The notes: generated from the letters alone by a model not told the origin. A stretch of 64,000 bases of DNA from Qipengyuania algicida (GCF_009828025.1 NZ_WTYA01000002.1:248001-312000), one strand, 5' to 3'. Shown: positions 8,368-17,400, counted from the first letter of the stretch. Numbers and translations: made by a program.

Positions 8368-8903
8368 TGTGCGGCCCAGCCTTACCCCTTGTCGCTGCAG
8401 GCATGTCGATGCTTGGAACCGGCGTATCCGCGCTGCAGGCGAACGCACAGGCGAACTACCAAGCGCAGATTGCCGACCGCAATGCGGCGATGGAACGCGA
8501 GGCTGCGCAGCAGGAAATCGCCAACACGCAGCAAGAGGCTCTGGCGCACTATCGCAAGGTGGCGGCGCTGAAAGGTCAGCAGCGTGTGGCGGCTGCGGCT
8601 AATGGCGTGTCGCTCGACTTCGGAACTGCCGCCGATGTGCTTGCATCGACCGATCAACTGGCGCGCGAGGATACCAAGCGGATATACGAGACTGGCAACA
8701 ATCGCCTGCGCTCGCGCGATATCAACGCTTCGAACTACACGGCGCAGGCTTCTGCCGACCGACAGGCCGGAACCGGCGCGCTGGTCAAGGGCGTGTTCGA
8801 TATGGGCTCGACTGCATTGGGCGGTGTGCAGCAGTACGCCGCCCTCAAGGATGCTTACGGCAAGAAGCCGGTCAATTTGTTGACAGGGACGCCTTTCGGC
8901 TGA
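8367..8903 (+). CDS. Internal virion protein, T7 gp14-like
   Basis: The product begins MCGPALPLVAAGMSMLGTG and continues as a long Gln/Ala-rich helix with ANYQAQIADRNAAMEREAAQ, very like the N-terminus and composition of T7 gp14-type internal core proteins, which leave the head and form the ejection channel. Length is 178 residues, close to T7 gp14. The ATG at 8367 is preferred over the in-frame TTG at 8364 because AAAGGAGG sits 6 bases before it. The partner proteins gp15 and gp16 are not in the window. Confidence 0.7.
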   Translation: MCGPALPLVAAGMSMLGTGVSALQANAQANYQAQIADRNAAMEREAAQQEIANTQQEALAHYRKVAALKGQQRVAAAANGVSLDFGTAADVLASTDQLAREDTKRIYETGNNRLRSRDINASNYTAQASADRQAGTGALVKGVFDMGSTALGGVQQYAALKDAYGKKPVNLLTGTPFG

Positions 8904-9250
8904 TGGCCAGCGCTCAGTTATCCAATTGGGAAAAGACGGTCCTGGCCGAGATTGAGGCTGCGGCGCGCGATGGCGAGCCCTGTCCAACAAACCTAGATCT
9001 GGAAATGCTTATCGGCTGTAATTCGGGCTCGGTGGTGCCCACGATAGTAAAGCGGCTGGAGAAGCGCGGGTACATCCGTGTGAAGCGCTTTCAGCGGTCG
9101 CGGATCGTGGAAATTGTCGAGAGTGGAGACTGTACAGCTCGACGGTCAAACCAGCGTACGAACAGCGCTCATGTGCCGCGTGGGATGCGTTCTGGTGGTG
9201 GCGCGCCGACTGATCGCGCTAGGTATCGCGGATCGCTCAGGAAGGGTTGA
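8903..9250 (+). CDS. Winged-helix DNA-binding protein
   Basis: The start overlaps the previous stop as TGATG. Residues ~8-70 form a plausible winged helix: VLAEIEAAARDGEPCPTN, LEMLIGCNSGSVVPTIVKRL and EKRGYIRVKRFQRSRIVEI (wing). The C-terminal 45 residues are Arg/Gly/Ser-rich and probably disordered. Small regulators of this design are common in phages of alphaproteobacteria. Its place at the end of a virion-type gene chain is unusual for a repressor, so it may control late or host genes. Confidence 0.6.
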   Translation: MASAQLSNWEKTVLAEIEAAARDGEPCPTNLDLEMLIGCNSGSVVPTIVKRLEKRGYIRVKRFQRSRIVEIVESGDCTARRSNQRTNSAHVPRGMRSGGGAPTDRARYRGSLRKG

Positions 9251-9416
9251 GCCGCCAGTGGGCGGAATATTGGCAGGAGTGATTGTGGATAACCAAAGCG
9301 AGGAGGAATCTTTTTCAACTCCTCCTCGCTAACGATTCCCAATGCAAGAGCACTGGTCAGACTGCGCGATTTACAACGAACCCGCTAGCGAAGCGGGACC
9401 TTGCGATTGTCGAGGT

Positions 9417-9713
9417 CTAAATCTGCCAGTCGATGCGAGCCATCGCCCTGTCTCCCCTTCGATAACCATCTCTAGGAGCTTGGCTGCGCTGCTCAGTAAG
9501 GGAGAGAGAACTGGCCTCATTGGTGCTCATGAGCTTCCATCCGACGGACTTGCCACTCGAACTGCCACCAGCAACTTGCCAGACGCGCATGACGCGGTTC
9601 CCGGCCCTTGTAGTGCCAACAGCATGGACTTCGACTGTACGGCGGAATCCGTTGTAGGAGAGGAAAAGACAGACCCCAGCCTGTCCGGCGGTGATGGGAA
9701 GATCGTGTATCAT
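9417..9713 (-). CDS. Conserved small phage/accessory protein (WQVxGGSxSG type)
   Basis: The 98-residue product contains YNGFRRTVEVHAVG, MRVWQVAGGSSSGKSVGWKL and QAPRDGYRRGDRAMARI, a pattern I recognise from uncharacterised small proteins widespread in proteobacteria and phages (compact beta-rich fold, no assigned activity). AAAGG lies about 8 bases before the ATG at 9713. An opposing plus-strand frame overlaps it, but this strand has the conserved pattern. It is transcribed against the chain at 7305-9250. Confidence 0.65.
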   Translation of the reverse strand: MIHDLPITAGQAGVCLFLSYNGFRRTVEVHAVGTTRAGNRVMRVWQVAGGSSSGKSVGWKLMSTNEASSLSLTEQRSQAPRDGYRRGDRAMARIDWQI

Positions 9714-10039
9714 AGCGATAACCTTTCAAGTCATCGCAACCGCCCTTGACCTTTGACCCATTCGGAGCAATCACACTCCTGCTATTTGGCTCATGCCCGC
9801 TGACGGTTGCTACAAAACCAAGGCGGTATGAATGGGGCCGAGTCGGAAGCTCGGCCCCTATTCATGTCATCGATTAAATGATCGCGCAGATTATGGTTAA
9901 AGGCGAGTCTCTTAGCCATCATTCGCCGGGGATAAATCCGCTTAAGAGCGGATAAACTCTAGCCGCAGCTCACCCGCATTCTGCTAATTTGGCGATCTTG
10001 CTGAAATCGCATACCCTCCGCGCTCAGGGGGAGAGAAAC
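9714..10039. other. Intergenic stretch with two hairpins, no gene seen
   Basis: No convincing coding sequence is seen here. It holds the large hairpin described at 9828-9865 and a 7-base inverted repeat ATCCGCT-TAAG-AGCGGAT at 9936-9953. The latter could be an operator for the downstream cysteine-rich peptide gene, but nothing decides this. Confidence 0.5.
9828..9865. terminator. Strong hairpin, possible terminator
   Basis: GGGGCCGAG (9834-9842) pairs perfectly with CTCGGCCCC (9850-9858) around a 7-base loop, and ATGAAT outside pairs with ATTCAT across one unpaired base. No clear T-run follows, so it may be a weak or factor-assisted terminator, or an element boundary structure. Confidence 0.45.
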
Positions 10040-10219
10040 ATGAAAGCCATACTAGCTGCTTTCGCGCTTGCTAGCGCTGGACTTATAGCCGGGCCTACAC
10101 CTGTATGCGCAGCCGGTGGATGCTGCAAAGTATGCCACAAAGGCAAGGCATGCGGTGACAGCTGCATCTCGCGTGACAAGGAATGTCACAAAGGTAACGG
10201 TTGCGCCTGCGATGGCTAA
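10040..10219 (+). CDS. Small exported cysteine-rich protein
   Basis: GGGAGAG lies just before the ATG at 10040, which gives a signal peptide MKAILAAFALASAGLIAG ending near VCA. The mature ~35 residues carry eight cysteines in GCCKVCHKGKACGDSC, SRDKEC and GCACDG spacings, with many lysines. This pattern recurs in uncharacterised small secreted proteins of proteobacteria and suggests metal binding or disulfide stabilisation. The gene is the last one before the tRNA boundary of the accessory region. Confidence 0.65.
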   Translation: MKAILAAFALASAGLIAGPTPVCAAGGCCKVCHKGKACGDSCISRDKECHKGNGCACDG

Positions 10220-10290
10220 CGAATCAATGACTGCACCATGGAGACAGGGTTGCAATATCAGCCCTCGCTCGCTCCCTACAAGGCGCACCG

Positions 10291-10313
10291 ACTTTCCGTA
10301 CTTTTTCCGTACT
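10291..10313. repeat. Tandem TTTCCGTACT repeat next to the tRNA
   Basis: TTTCCGTACT occurs at 10293-10302 and again at 10304-10313, an 11-base period. It lies about 35 bases from the tRNA-Thr 3' end, where arm-type integrase sites of an element inserted at the tRNA would be expected. The repeat is seen; its role is inferred. Confidence 0.35.
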
Positions 10314-10346
10314 GGGCGGGCCGAAGCCCTTTAAGTTATTGAAAAA

Positions 10347-10421
10347 TGGTGCTGCTGGGGAGGATTGAACTCCCGGCCTCACCCTTACCAAGGGTGCGCT
10401 CTACCACTGAGCTACAGCAGC
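10347..10421 (-). tRNA. tRNA-Thr (GGT anticodon)
   Basis: Read on the minus strand, a 7-base acceptor stem GCTGCTG/CAGCAGC, a D arm starting TAGCTCAGTGGTAGAGC, an anticodon stem CACCC/GGGTG enclosing TTGGTAA (anticodon GGT), a T arm with GTTCAATC and an encoded CCA end can all be drawn. The gene is intact. Its 3' end faces the phage-derived region, the usual arrangement for integration at a tRNA. Confidence 0.95.
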
Positions 10422-10534
10422 ACGGGAAGCCCGCGCAAAAAGGGTGCGGGCAACGGGCGGGCGCTATTGTCGCGCAACGCCCCGATGTCAAGCAATGCTT
10501 GAGCCTTTCGTCATCTATCGCCAAGGCATTGCTG

Positions 10535-10693
10535 ATGAGTGAAGGCACGAACAAGAATCTTTCACGCGAAGAGCGTCTGGCAGCAAAGCTGCGCGAAAAC
10601 CTGCGGCGACGAAAGGCACAGTCTCGGGATATGGCGGGCCAGTTTGGCGAATCGCCTGCGGATACCCTTTCCAAGCCGGACAACGGCAGCTAA
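10535..10693 (+). CDS. Small conserved charged protein
   Basis: The 52-residue product starts MSEGTNKNLSREERLAAKLR and continues with a basic helix (ENLRRRKAQSRDM). Short proteins of this type recur in sphingomonads; no function is known to me. The longer frame that starts at 10346 is rejected because its first 25 residues are the antisense of the tRNA. The start is the first ATG after the tRNA. It lies 35 bases before gpmA and may share its transcript. Confidence 0.55.
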   Translation: MSEGTNKNLSREERLAAKLRENLRRRKAQSRDMAGQFGESPADTLSKPDNGS

Positions 10694-10728
10694 CGCAGCT
10701 TGCTCCTGACCACCCTAGCGGAGCCACC

Positions 10729-11418
10729 ATGTCCAAGCTGATCCTTTTGCGTCACGGCCAGAGCGAGTGGAACCTCGCCAATCGCTTCACCGGGTGGTGG
10801 GATGTCGACCTGACGGAAAAAGGTGTGGCCGAGGCCAGGGCCGCTGGCGATCTGCTGCGCGAACACGACCTGCTGCCGAGCGTGGCATTCACCTCGGTCC
10901 AGATCCGCGCGATCAAGACATTGCATCTCACGCTCGAACAGTGCGGGCGGCTGTGGATTCCCGAAACCAAGGACTGGCGCCTGAACGAACGCCATTATGG
11001 CGGGCTGACCGGGCTCAACAAGGATGAGATGCGCGAAAAGCATGGCGAGGAGCAGGTGCATATCTGGCGCCGCAGCTTCGACGTGCCGCCGCCGGACATG
11101 GAACAAGGCAGCGAATTCGATCTGTCGGACGATCCGCGCTATGCCGGGATCGCAGTGCCACGCACCGAGAGCCTGAAACTGACGATCGAGCGCGTTTTAC
11201 CCTATTGGCAGAGCACGATCCTGCCCCAGCTTTCGTCTGGCGAGACAGTGATCGTGGCCGCGCACGGCAATTCGCTGCGCGCGCTGGTGAAGCATCTTTC
11301 CGGCATTTCGGACGATGAAATCACCGGTCTGGAAATTCCCACCGGCCAGCCGATCGTCTATGAGTTCGGCGAGAATTTGCGCCCCGCGCGCGAACGCTAT
11401 TACCTCAAGGACGCCTGA
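10729..11418 (+). CDS. gpmA: 2,3-bisphosphoglycerate-dependent phosphoglycerate mutase
   Basis: The enzyme interconverts 3- and 2-phosphoglycerate in glycolysis and gluconeogenesis. The 229-residue product shows LILLRHGQSEWN with the phosphorylated histidine in RHG at residues 8-10, FTGWWDVDLTEKG, the ERHYGGLTGLNK substrate loop and VAAHGNSLRAL with the second catalytic histidine. Length matches the cofactor-dependent family. It is followed after 3 bases by purE, so the two are probably co-transcribed. Confidence 0.95.
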   Translation: MSKLILLRHGQSEWNLANRFTGWWDVDLTEKGVAEARAAGDLLREHDLLPSVAFTSVQIRAIKTLHLTLEQCGRLWIPETKDWRLNERHYGGLTGLNKDEMREKHGEEQVHIWRRSFDVPPPDMEQGSEFDLSDDPRYAGIAVPRTESLKLTIERVLPYWQSTILPQLSSGETVIVAAHGNSLRALVKHLSGISDDEITGLEIPTGQPIVYEFGENLRPARERYYLKDA

Positions 11419-11421
11419 CAC

Positions 11422-11904
11422 ATGGCTGCGAAAGTCGCGATCATCATGGGCAGCCAGTCGGACTGGCCGACTATGCGCAAGGCCGCCGAAGTGCTTGAAG
11501 AGCTGGATGTCGAACACGAAGCGCGCATCGTTTCGGCCCATCGCACGCCCGACCGCATGGTCGCCTTTGCCAAAGGCGCCGCCGACGAAGGTTTTGCCGT
11601 CATTATCGCGGGCGCCGGTGGTGCAGCGCATTTGCCGGGAATGGTCGCCAGCATGACCCACCTTCCGGTGCTGGGCGTGCCGGTGCAATCGAAAGCGCTT
11701 TCGGGACAGGACAGTCTGCTGTCGATAGTACAGATGCCCGCCGGGGTGCCGGTCGGGACGCTGGCGATCGGCGAAGCCGGTGCCACCAATGCCGGATTGC
11801 TCGCCGCGAGCATTTTGTCGCTTGGCGACGATGATCTCGCCGAGCGGCTGACGACCTGGCGCGAGGCGCGCAGCGCCGCCGTGGCGGAGCGTCCCGAAAA
11901 CTGA
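11422..11904 (+). CDS. purE: N5-carboxyaminoimidazole ribonucleotide mutase
   Basis: This class I PurE moves the carboxyl group of N5-CAIR to give CAIR in purine synthesis. The 160-residue product has [12 protein letters not shown] at the N-terminus, the [12 protein letters not shown] motif with the catalytic histidine, [12 protein letters not shown] and [20 protein letters not shown], all typical. Its stop overlaps the purK start by one base, so the two partner enzymes are translationally coupled. Confidence 0.96.
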   Translation: MAAKVAIIMGSQSDWPTMRKAAEVLEELDVEHEARIVSAHRTPDRMVAFAKGAADEGFAVIIAGAGGAAHLPGMVASMTHLPVLGVPVQSKALSGQDSLLSIVQMPAGVPVGTLAIGEAGATNAGLLAASILSLGDDDLAERLTTWREARSAAVAERPEN

Positions 11905-12962
11905 TGCTGGCGCCTGGCAGCACGATCGGCATTCTGGGCGGCGGCCAGCTTGGCCGGATGATGGCGATATGTGCCGTCAACCTCGGCTATCGCTGCATCG
12001 GCTATGCGCCGGAAGGCGACAACGTCGCCGACCTCGTCTGCGCCGAATTCTTCTCCAATCGCTGGGACGATAGCGAAGCACTGGCCGACTTCGCGACGCG
12101 CTGTGACGTGGTAACGTGGGAGTTTGAGAATGTCCCCGTCTCCGTGCTCGGCACGTTCGACGCCAAATGCCTGCACCCGACGCGCATCGGGCTCGAAACA
12201 GCGCAGGACCGGCTGAAGGAAAAGCGTTTCGTCGAACAGCTCGGTGGGCGCCCCGCCCCCTATATGGCGATCGATACACGCGCCGATCTTGTCGGCGCGG
12301 TCGAACGGATCGGTGCGCCCGGCATCCTCAAGACCCGACGCGACGGTTACGATGGCAAGGGCCAGTGGCGGATCGCCTCCCCGCGCGATGTCGAAGCACT
12401 CCCCCCGCTCGCCCAGCCCGCGATTTACGAAGGGTTCGTCGAATTCGAAGCGGAATTCTCGGTCATCCTCGTGCGCGGACAGGACGGAGAGATCCGCTTC
12501 TGGGATTCGACCCGTAACGAGCACGACAGCGGCATCCTCGCACGCTCGCTTTTGCCCGCCGGCACGACAATCGAAGCGCAGGTCGAAGAAGCGCGCGCGC
12601 TGGCGCGGCAGGTGGCCGATGCGATGCGCTATGTCGGCGTGCTGACGCTCGAGTTCTTCGCCACCGCCAACGGTCCGGTGTTCAACGAAATGGCCCCGCG
12701 GGTGCACAATTCGGGGCACTGGACGATCGAGGGCGCGGCAACCAGCCAGTTCGAAAACCACATCCGGGCGGTCGCCGGATTGCCGCTGGGCGACACACGC
12801 ACTGTCGCCACCCGCGTCGTGATGGAAAACCTTATCGGCAATCAGGTCGAAGGCGCGCAGCACACGCTCACCGACAGCGACGTTCACCTGCACCTCTATG
12901 GCAAGCGGTCGATCCGTGCGGGGCGCAAGATGGGCCATGTAACGCGGCTGGAGCGCGCGTGA
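11904..12962 (+). CDS. purK: N5-carboxyaminoimidazole ribonucleotide synthase
   Basis: PurK makes N5-CAIR from AIR, bicarbonate and ATP and hands it to PurE. The 352-residue ATP-grasp enzyme shows the N-terminal GILGGGQLGRMMA nucleotide fold, ILKTRRDGYDGKGQW in the ATP-binding part, EFEAEFSVI, and the metal-binding NEMAPRVHNSGHWT motif. The start ATG overlaps the purE TGA, and the stop overlaps the GTG start of folA. Confidence 0.96.
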   Translation: MLAPGSTIGILGGGQLGRMMAICAVNLGYRCIGYAPEGDNVADLVCAEFFSNRWDDSEALADFATRCDVVTWEFENVPVSVLGTFDAKCLHPTRIGLETAQDRLKEKRFVEQLGGRPAPYMAIDTRADLVGAVERIGAPGILKTRRDGYDGKGQWRIASPRDVEALPPLAQPAIYEGFVEFEAEFSVILVRGQDGEIRFWDSTRNEHDSGILARSLLPAGTTIEAQVEEARALARQVADAMRYVGVLTLEFFATANGPVFNEMAPRVHNSGHWTIEGAATSQFENHIRAVAGLPLGDTRTVATRVVMENLIGNQVEGAQHTLTDSDVHLHLYGKRSIRAGRKMGHVTRLERA

Positions 12963-13447
12963 GCGGCGAGGTGTTCGTCATCTATGCGCGCGCGGCCAAT
13001 GGCGTGATCGGCAAGGACGGGCAACTTCCCTGGCACCTGCCCGCCGATCTCAAACGTTTCAAGCAGCTCACCATGGGCAAGCCGATGATCATGGGGCGCA
13101 AGACCTTCGAGAGCCTGCCCGGCCTGTTGCCCGGACGTCGCCATATCGTGCTGACCCGGAACCCGGGCTGGAACAGCGATGGTGCCGAAACCGTGAGCAC
13201 GATCGATGGAGCCCTCGAATTGGCGGGCGAAGGGGATGTTGCGGTCATCGGCGGCGCGGCGATTTTCGCAGCCTTTTTGCCCCATGCAGGTCGGGTGGAG
13301 ATCACCGAGATCCACGCCGACTATGACGGCGACGTGTTCATGCCCGAACTCGGGCAGCAATGGGCAGAAACCGCGCGCGTAGACCATCCCACCGACAATG
13401 GCCGCCCGGCCCATTCCTTCGTCACCTATCGCCAGGCAACGTCATGA
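12959..13447 (+). CDS. folA: Dihydrofolate reductase
   Basis: The product reduces dihydrofolate to tetrahydrofolate with NADPH. It has the GVIGKDGQLPWHLPADLKRF active-site loop, MGRKTFESL, a VLTRNPGW strand and AVIGGAAIFAAF (NADPH site), in 162 residues. Translation probably starts at GTG 12959, overlapping the purK stop. No thyA gene lies next to it; instead it couples directly to ribF by a 4-base overlap, which makes a cofactor/one-carbon gene string with purEK. Confidence 0.95.
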   Translation: MSGEVFVIYARAANGVIGKDGQLPWHLPADLKRFKQLTMGKPMIMGRKTFESLPGLLPGRRHIVLTRNPGWNSDGAETVSTIDGALELAGEGDVAVIGGAAIFAAFLPHAGRVEITEIHADYDGDVFMPELGQQWAETARVDHPTDNGRPAHSFVTYRQATS

Positions 13448-14373
13448 GGTGGCTCGATCATCGTCTCCCGCTGCCCGATTCGCTGCGCGGGGCAGTGATC
13501 GCGCTCGGCAATTTCGACGGATTTCATCTCGGGCATCAGGCGGTGGCGAAGGAAGCGATAGACTGGGCGCGGGCCGAGGGCCGCCCGAGTATCATCGCCA
13601 CTTTCGACCCCCACCCCGTGCGCTTCTTCAAGCCCGATGTGCCCCCTTTCCGCCTGACCACGCTCGAACAACGGCAGGAACTCTATCTCGCCGCTGGGGC
13701 GACCGCGATGCTGGTGTTCCATTTCGACGCCGAGCTTGCCAGCACCAGCGCGGAGGATTTCGTGAAAGTCATCCTGCATGAACGGCTCGGCGCGGCAGGC
13801 GTGGTGACGGGCGAGGATTTCACTTTCGGCAAGGGTCGCAGCGGCAACCGGCAGGTGCTCAGCCAGCTGGGCCGCGAAGTCGGGATCGAGACGCGCGCGG
13901 TACCGCCGGTAATGGACAATGGTGCGCCCATCTCCTCAAGCCGCGTGCGTGAGGCGTTGCGCCAAGGCGATCCGCAGGAAGCCGCACGCCTGCTTACCCG
14001 CCCGTTTGCGATTCGAGGCGTGGTCGAACATGGCGACAAGCGCGGACGGGAAATCGGCTATCCCACCGCCAATCTCTCGATCGAAAGTTACCTGCGCCCG
14101 CGTTACGGCATCTATGCCATCACCGGCCGCGTGCTTGCCACCGGGCAGGAGTTGCAAGGCGCGGCCAATATCGGCGTGCGCCCGCAGTTCGCACCACCCA
14201 AGGAATTGCTCGAACCCTATTTCTTCGATTTCTCCGGCGATCTTTACGGTCAGGAGATCGAAATTGCCTTCCACCATTTCCTGCGCGGCGAGGCGAAATT
14301 CGACAGCCTCGACGCCTTAACCGAGCAAATGGAGCGCGATTGCGTGGAAGCGCGGCGGTTGCTGGCCTCCTGA
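13444..14373 (+). CDS. ribF: Bifunctional riboflavin kinase / FAD synthetase
   Basis: RibF phosphorylates riboflavin to FMN and adenylates it to FAD. The start at 13444 overlaps the folA stop (ATGA) and removes an 84-base out-of-family extension. The N-terminal adenylyltransferase shows IALGNFDGFHLGHQ and SSRVREALRQGD; the C-terminal kinase shows HGDKRGREIGYPTANL and AANIGVRPQF. The 309-residue length is normal. It precedes ileS, an order frequently seen in bacteria. Confidence 0.95.
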   Translation: MRWLDHRLPLPDSLRGAVIALGNFDGFHLGHQAVAKEAIDWARAEGRPSIIATFDPHPVRFFKPDVPPFRLTTLEQRQELYLAAGATAMLVFHFDAELASTSAEDFVKVILHERLGAAGVVTGEDFTFGKGRSGNRQVLSQLGREVGIETRAVPPVMDNGAPISSSRVREALRQGDPQEAARLLTRPFAIRGVVEHGDKRGREIGYPTANLSIESYLRPRYGIYAITGRVLATGQELQGAANIGVRPQFAPPKELLEPYFFDFSGDLYGQEIEIAFHHFLRGEAKFDSLDALTEQMERDCVEARRLLAS

Positions 14374-14415
14374 GGCCTTCCCTCAAGCGTGCGTTTGCTC
14401 TAGCGGCGGCCCCCT

Positions 14416-17400
14416 ATGTCCGAAAAGCGCGACTATAAAGACACCGTCTTCCTGCCGAAGACCGAGTTCCCGATGAAAGCCGGCCTTCCGCAGAAGGAGC
14501 CGGGCATTCTGGCACATTGGCAGCAGGGCGATCTCTATCGCCAGCTGCGCGATGCCCGCAGCGGTCGCGAGAAGTTCATTCTCCACGACGGCCCGCCCTA
14601 TGCCAATGGCGACATGCATATCGGCCATGCGCTGAACCATGTGCTGAAAGACATGGTCTGCCGCACGCAGAACGCGCTGGGCAAGGACGCGCCCTATGTG
14701 CCGGGCTGGGATTGCCACGGCCTCCCCATCGAATGGAAGGTGGAGGAACAGTACCGCAAGAAGAAACTCGACAAGAAGGCCGTCCCGCCGAAGGAATTCC
14801 GCGCCGAATGCCGCGCCTATGCCCAGAACTGGGTGGACGTGCAGCGCGAGCAGCTGAAGCGCCTCGGCATCATGGGCGATTGGGACAATCCCTACCTCAC
14901 CATGGATTTCCAGGCCGAGGCGACAATCGTCGCCGAGCTGATGAAGTTCGCCGAAGCGGGCAATCTCTATCGCGGCTCGAAGCCGGTGATGTGGAGCCCG
15001 GTCGAGGAAACCGCGCTGGCCGAGGCCGAGGTGGAGTACGAGGATATCACCTCGACCCAGATCGACGTGGCTTTCGAGATCACCGAGAGCCCGATCCCAG
15101 AGCTGGTCGGCGCCCATGCGGTTATCTGGACGACCACGCCGTGGACGATTCCGGTCAATCAGGCGATCGCCTATGGGCCTGAAGTGGATTACACACTCTA
15201 CGAGGTTTTCCCCGTGTTCGTGGGGGTTGAAGGCAATAGAGAAGCTTTTGACACTGCGCTTCGAAAAGTTTTCCCCCTCCACCAAACTAAAATTTTGATC
15301 TCGCAAGAGCTAGAATCGCAATTTCATGCGCGAATAACTGCTATACTTGGCAGCATTTTGGTCCCGGGGTTTGAAGGGGCGCAATTTGTTGATTTGCTTC
15401 TAGACGAAATGCCGCTCCCGTCAGTGCAAGCAGGTGGACCCTTTCCAATTGTCAAAGGCTCCGACCTCGCCGGAACCGTCGCCCGCCATCCGATGCACCA
15501 TCTCGGCGGGTTCTACGCCAAGCCGCGCCCGTTCCTGCCGGGCGATTTCGTCACCACCGACAGCGGCACCGGCCTCGTCCATATGGCGCCCGATCATGGC
15601 GAGGACGATTTCGAGCTGTGCCGTGCCAACGGGATCGAGCCGCAATTCGCGGTAATGGGCAATGGCCTTTATCGTGACGACTGGCCATGGCTGGGCGGCA
15701 ATGACGAGCGCCGTCGCAGCGTCATCAACAAGCCGTTCAATTCGCCCGAGGGCCCGATCTGTTCGGACCTGCGCGACGCAGGCGCGCTGCTCGCCGCGTC
15801 GGAGGATTACCAGCACTCCTATCCACATAGCTGGCGCAGCAAGGCGAAGATCATCTTCCGCTGCACACCGCAATGGTTCGTGCCGATGGACCAGCCGCTT
15901 GGCACCGGCGACTTCGAGGTTGCCCCCGGCAATCCCTTGGGCGCCGCGGTCGCACCCTTCGTCAGCCAGGATCATTCGACCCTGCGCCAGCGTGCAGTGC
16001 AGGCCATCGCCGATACCCGTTTCGTGCCCGAAAAGGGCCGCCGCCGCATCGGCTCGATGGTCGAAGGCCGCCCGGACTGGGTGCTCTCGCGCCAGCGCGC
16101 ATGGGGCGTGCCGATCACACTGTTCGTGAAGAACGGCACGGGCGATTACCTGCAAGACCCAGCGGTCAACGCCCGCGTGGTCGCCGCGATCCGCGAGGAA
16201 GGCGTCGATGCGTGGGACGAAGCGCGCAAGGCGGAATATCTCGGGGCCGACTACAACCCTGGCGACTACGAAATGATCACCGACATCCTCGATGTCTGGT
16301 TCGATTCGGGTTCGACCCATGCCTTCGTGCTTGAGAGCGGCCGCTGGCCGGACCTCAAATGGCCGGCCGACCTCTATCTCGAAGGCAGCGACCAGCATCG
16401 CGGCTGGTTCCAGTCATCGCTCCTCGAAAGCTGTGCGACCCGCGGGCGCGCGCCGTTCGAAGCCGTCCTGACGCATGGCTTCACCATGGCGAGCGACGGG
16501 CGCAAGATGTCGAAAAGCCTCGGCAACACCATCGATCCGCTCAAGGTCATGGAGCAGTATGGTGCCGACATCATCCGCCTGTGGGCGCTGAGTGTCGACT
16601 TCACCGAGGATCACCGCATCGGCGATGAAATCCTGAAAGGCGTTGCCGACCAGTATCGCAAGCTGCGCAATACCTTCCGCTACCTGCTCGGCGCGCTCGA
16701 CGGGTTTGAGTGGGAGAGCGAGCATGTCGAAACCACCGACATGCCCGAGCTGGAGCGCTATATGCTCAGCCAGCTTTGGCAACTCGACCACACTCTGCGA
16801 GACGCCATCGCGGCTTTCGACTTTAACGAATATACCCGCGCGCTGATCGAATTCTGCAACGAGGATCTCAGCGCCTTCTTCTTCGATATCCGCAAGGACC
16901 GGCTCTATTGCGATGCGCCGGACGGGGTGGAGCGCCGCGCCTATCGCACCGTGCTCGACATATTGTTCCAGTCGCTGATCCGCTATGCCGCGCCGGTGCT
17001 GGTGTTTACCGCCGAAGAGGTGTGGGGCACGCGCTTCCCCGACAAGGGCAGTGTGCATTTGCTCGAATGGCATCCGTTGCCGAATGACTGGTCCGACAAC
17101 GCGCTGGCCACACGTTTTGACACGCTCAAGGCCCTGCGCGAGGAAGTGACCGAAGCCATCGAACCGCTGCGCCGCGACAAGACAATCCGCTCAAGCCTTG
17201 AAGCGGACATCACAGTGCCTGCGGGCGCAGTGCCGGAAGGGTTCAGCGATGAAGATCTCGCCGAATTGTTCATCACCGCGTCAGTCGCACGCGGGCAGGG
17301 CGACGGTGTGACCGTATCGCGCACCACCGACCACAAATGCGGCCGCTGCTGGCGCCTCCTGCCCGAAGTGGCGGAGGATGGCGATCTGTGCGGGCGCTGC

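Noticed and set aside
10346..10534. N-terminal extension of the small gene before gpmA
   Set aside because: Its first residues are the antisense translation of the tRNA-Thr gene, a well-known source of false proteins.
11400..12938. Long minus-strand frame opposite purE and purK
   Set aside because: It lies entirely over two well-supported enzymes and has the composition of an antisense frame.
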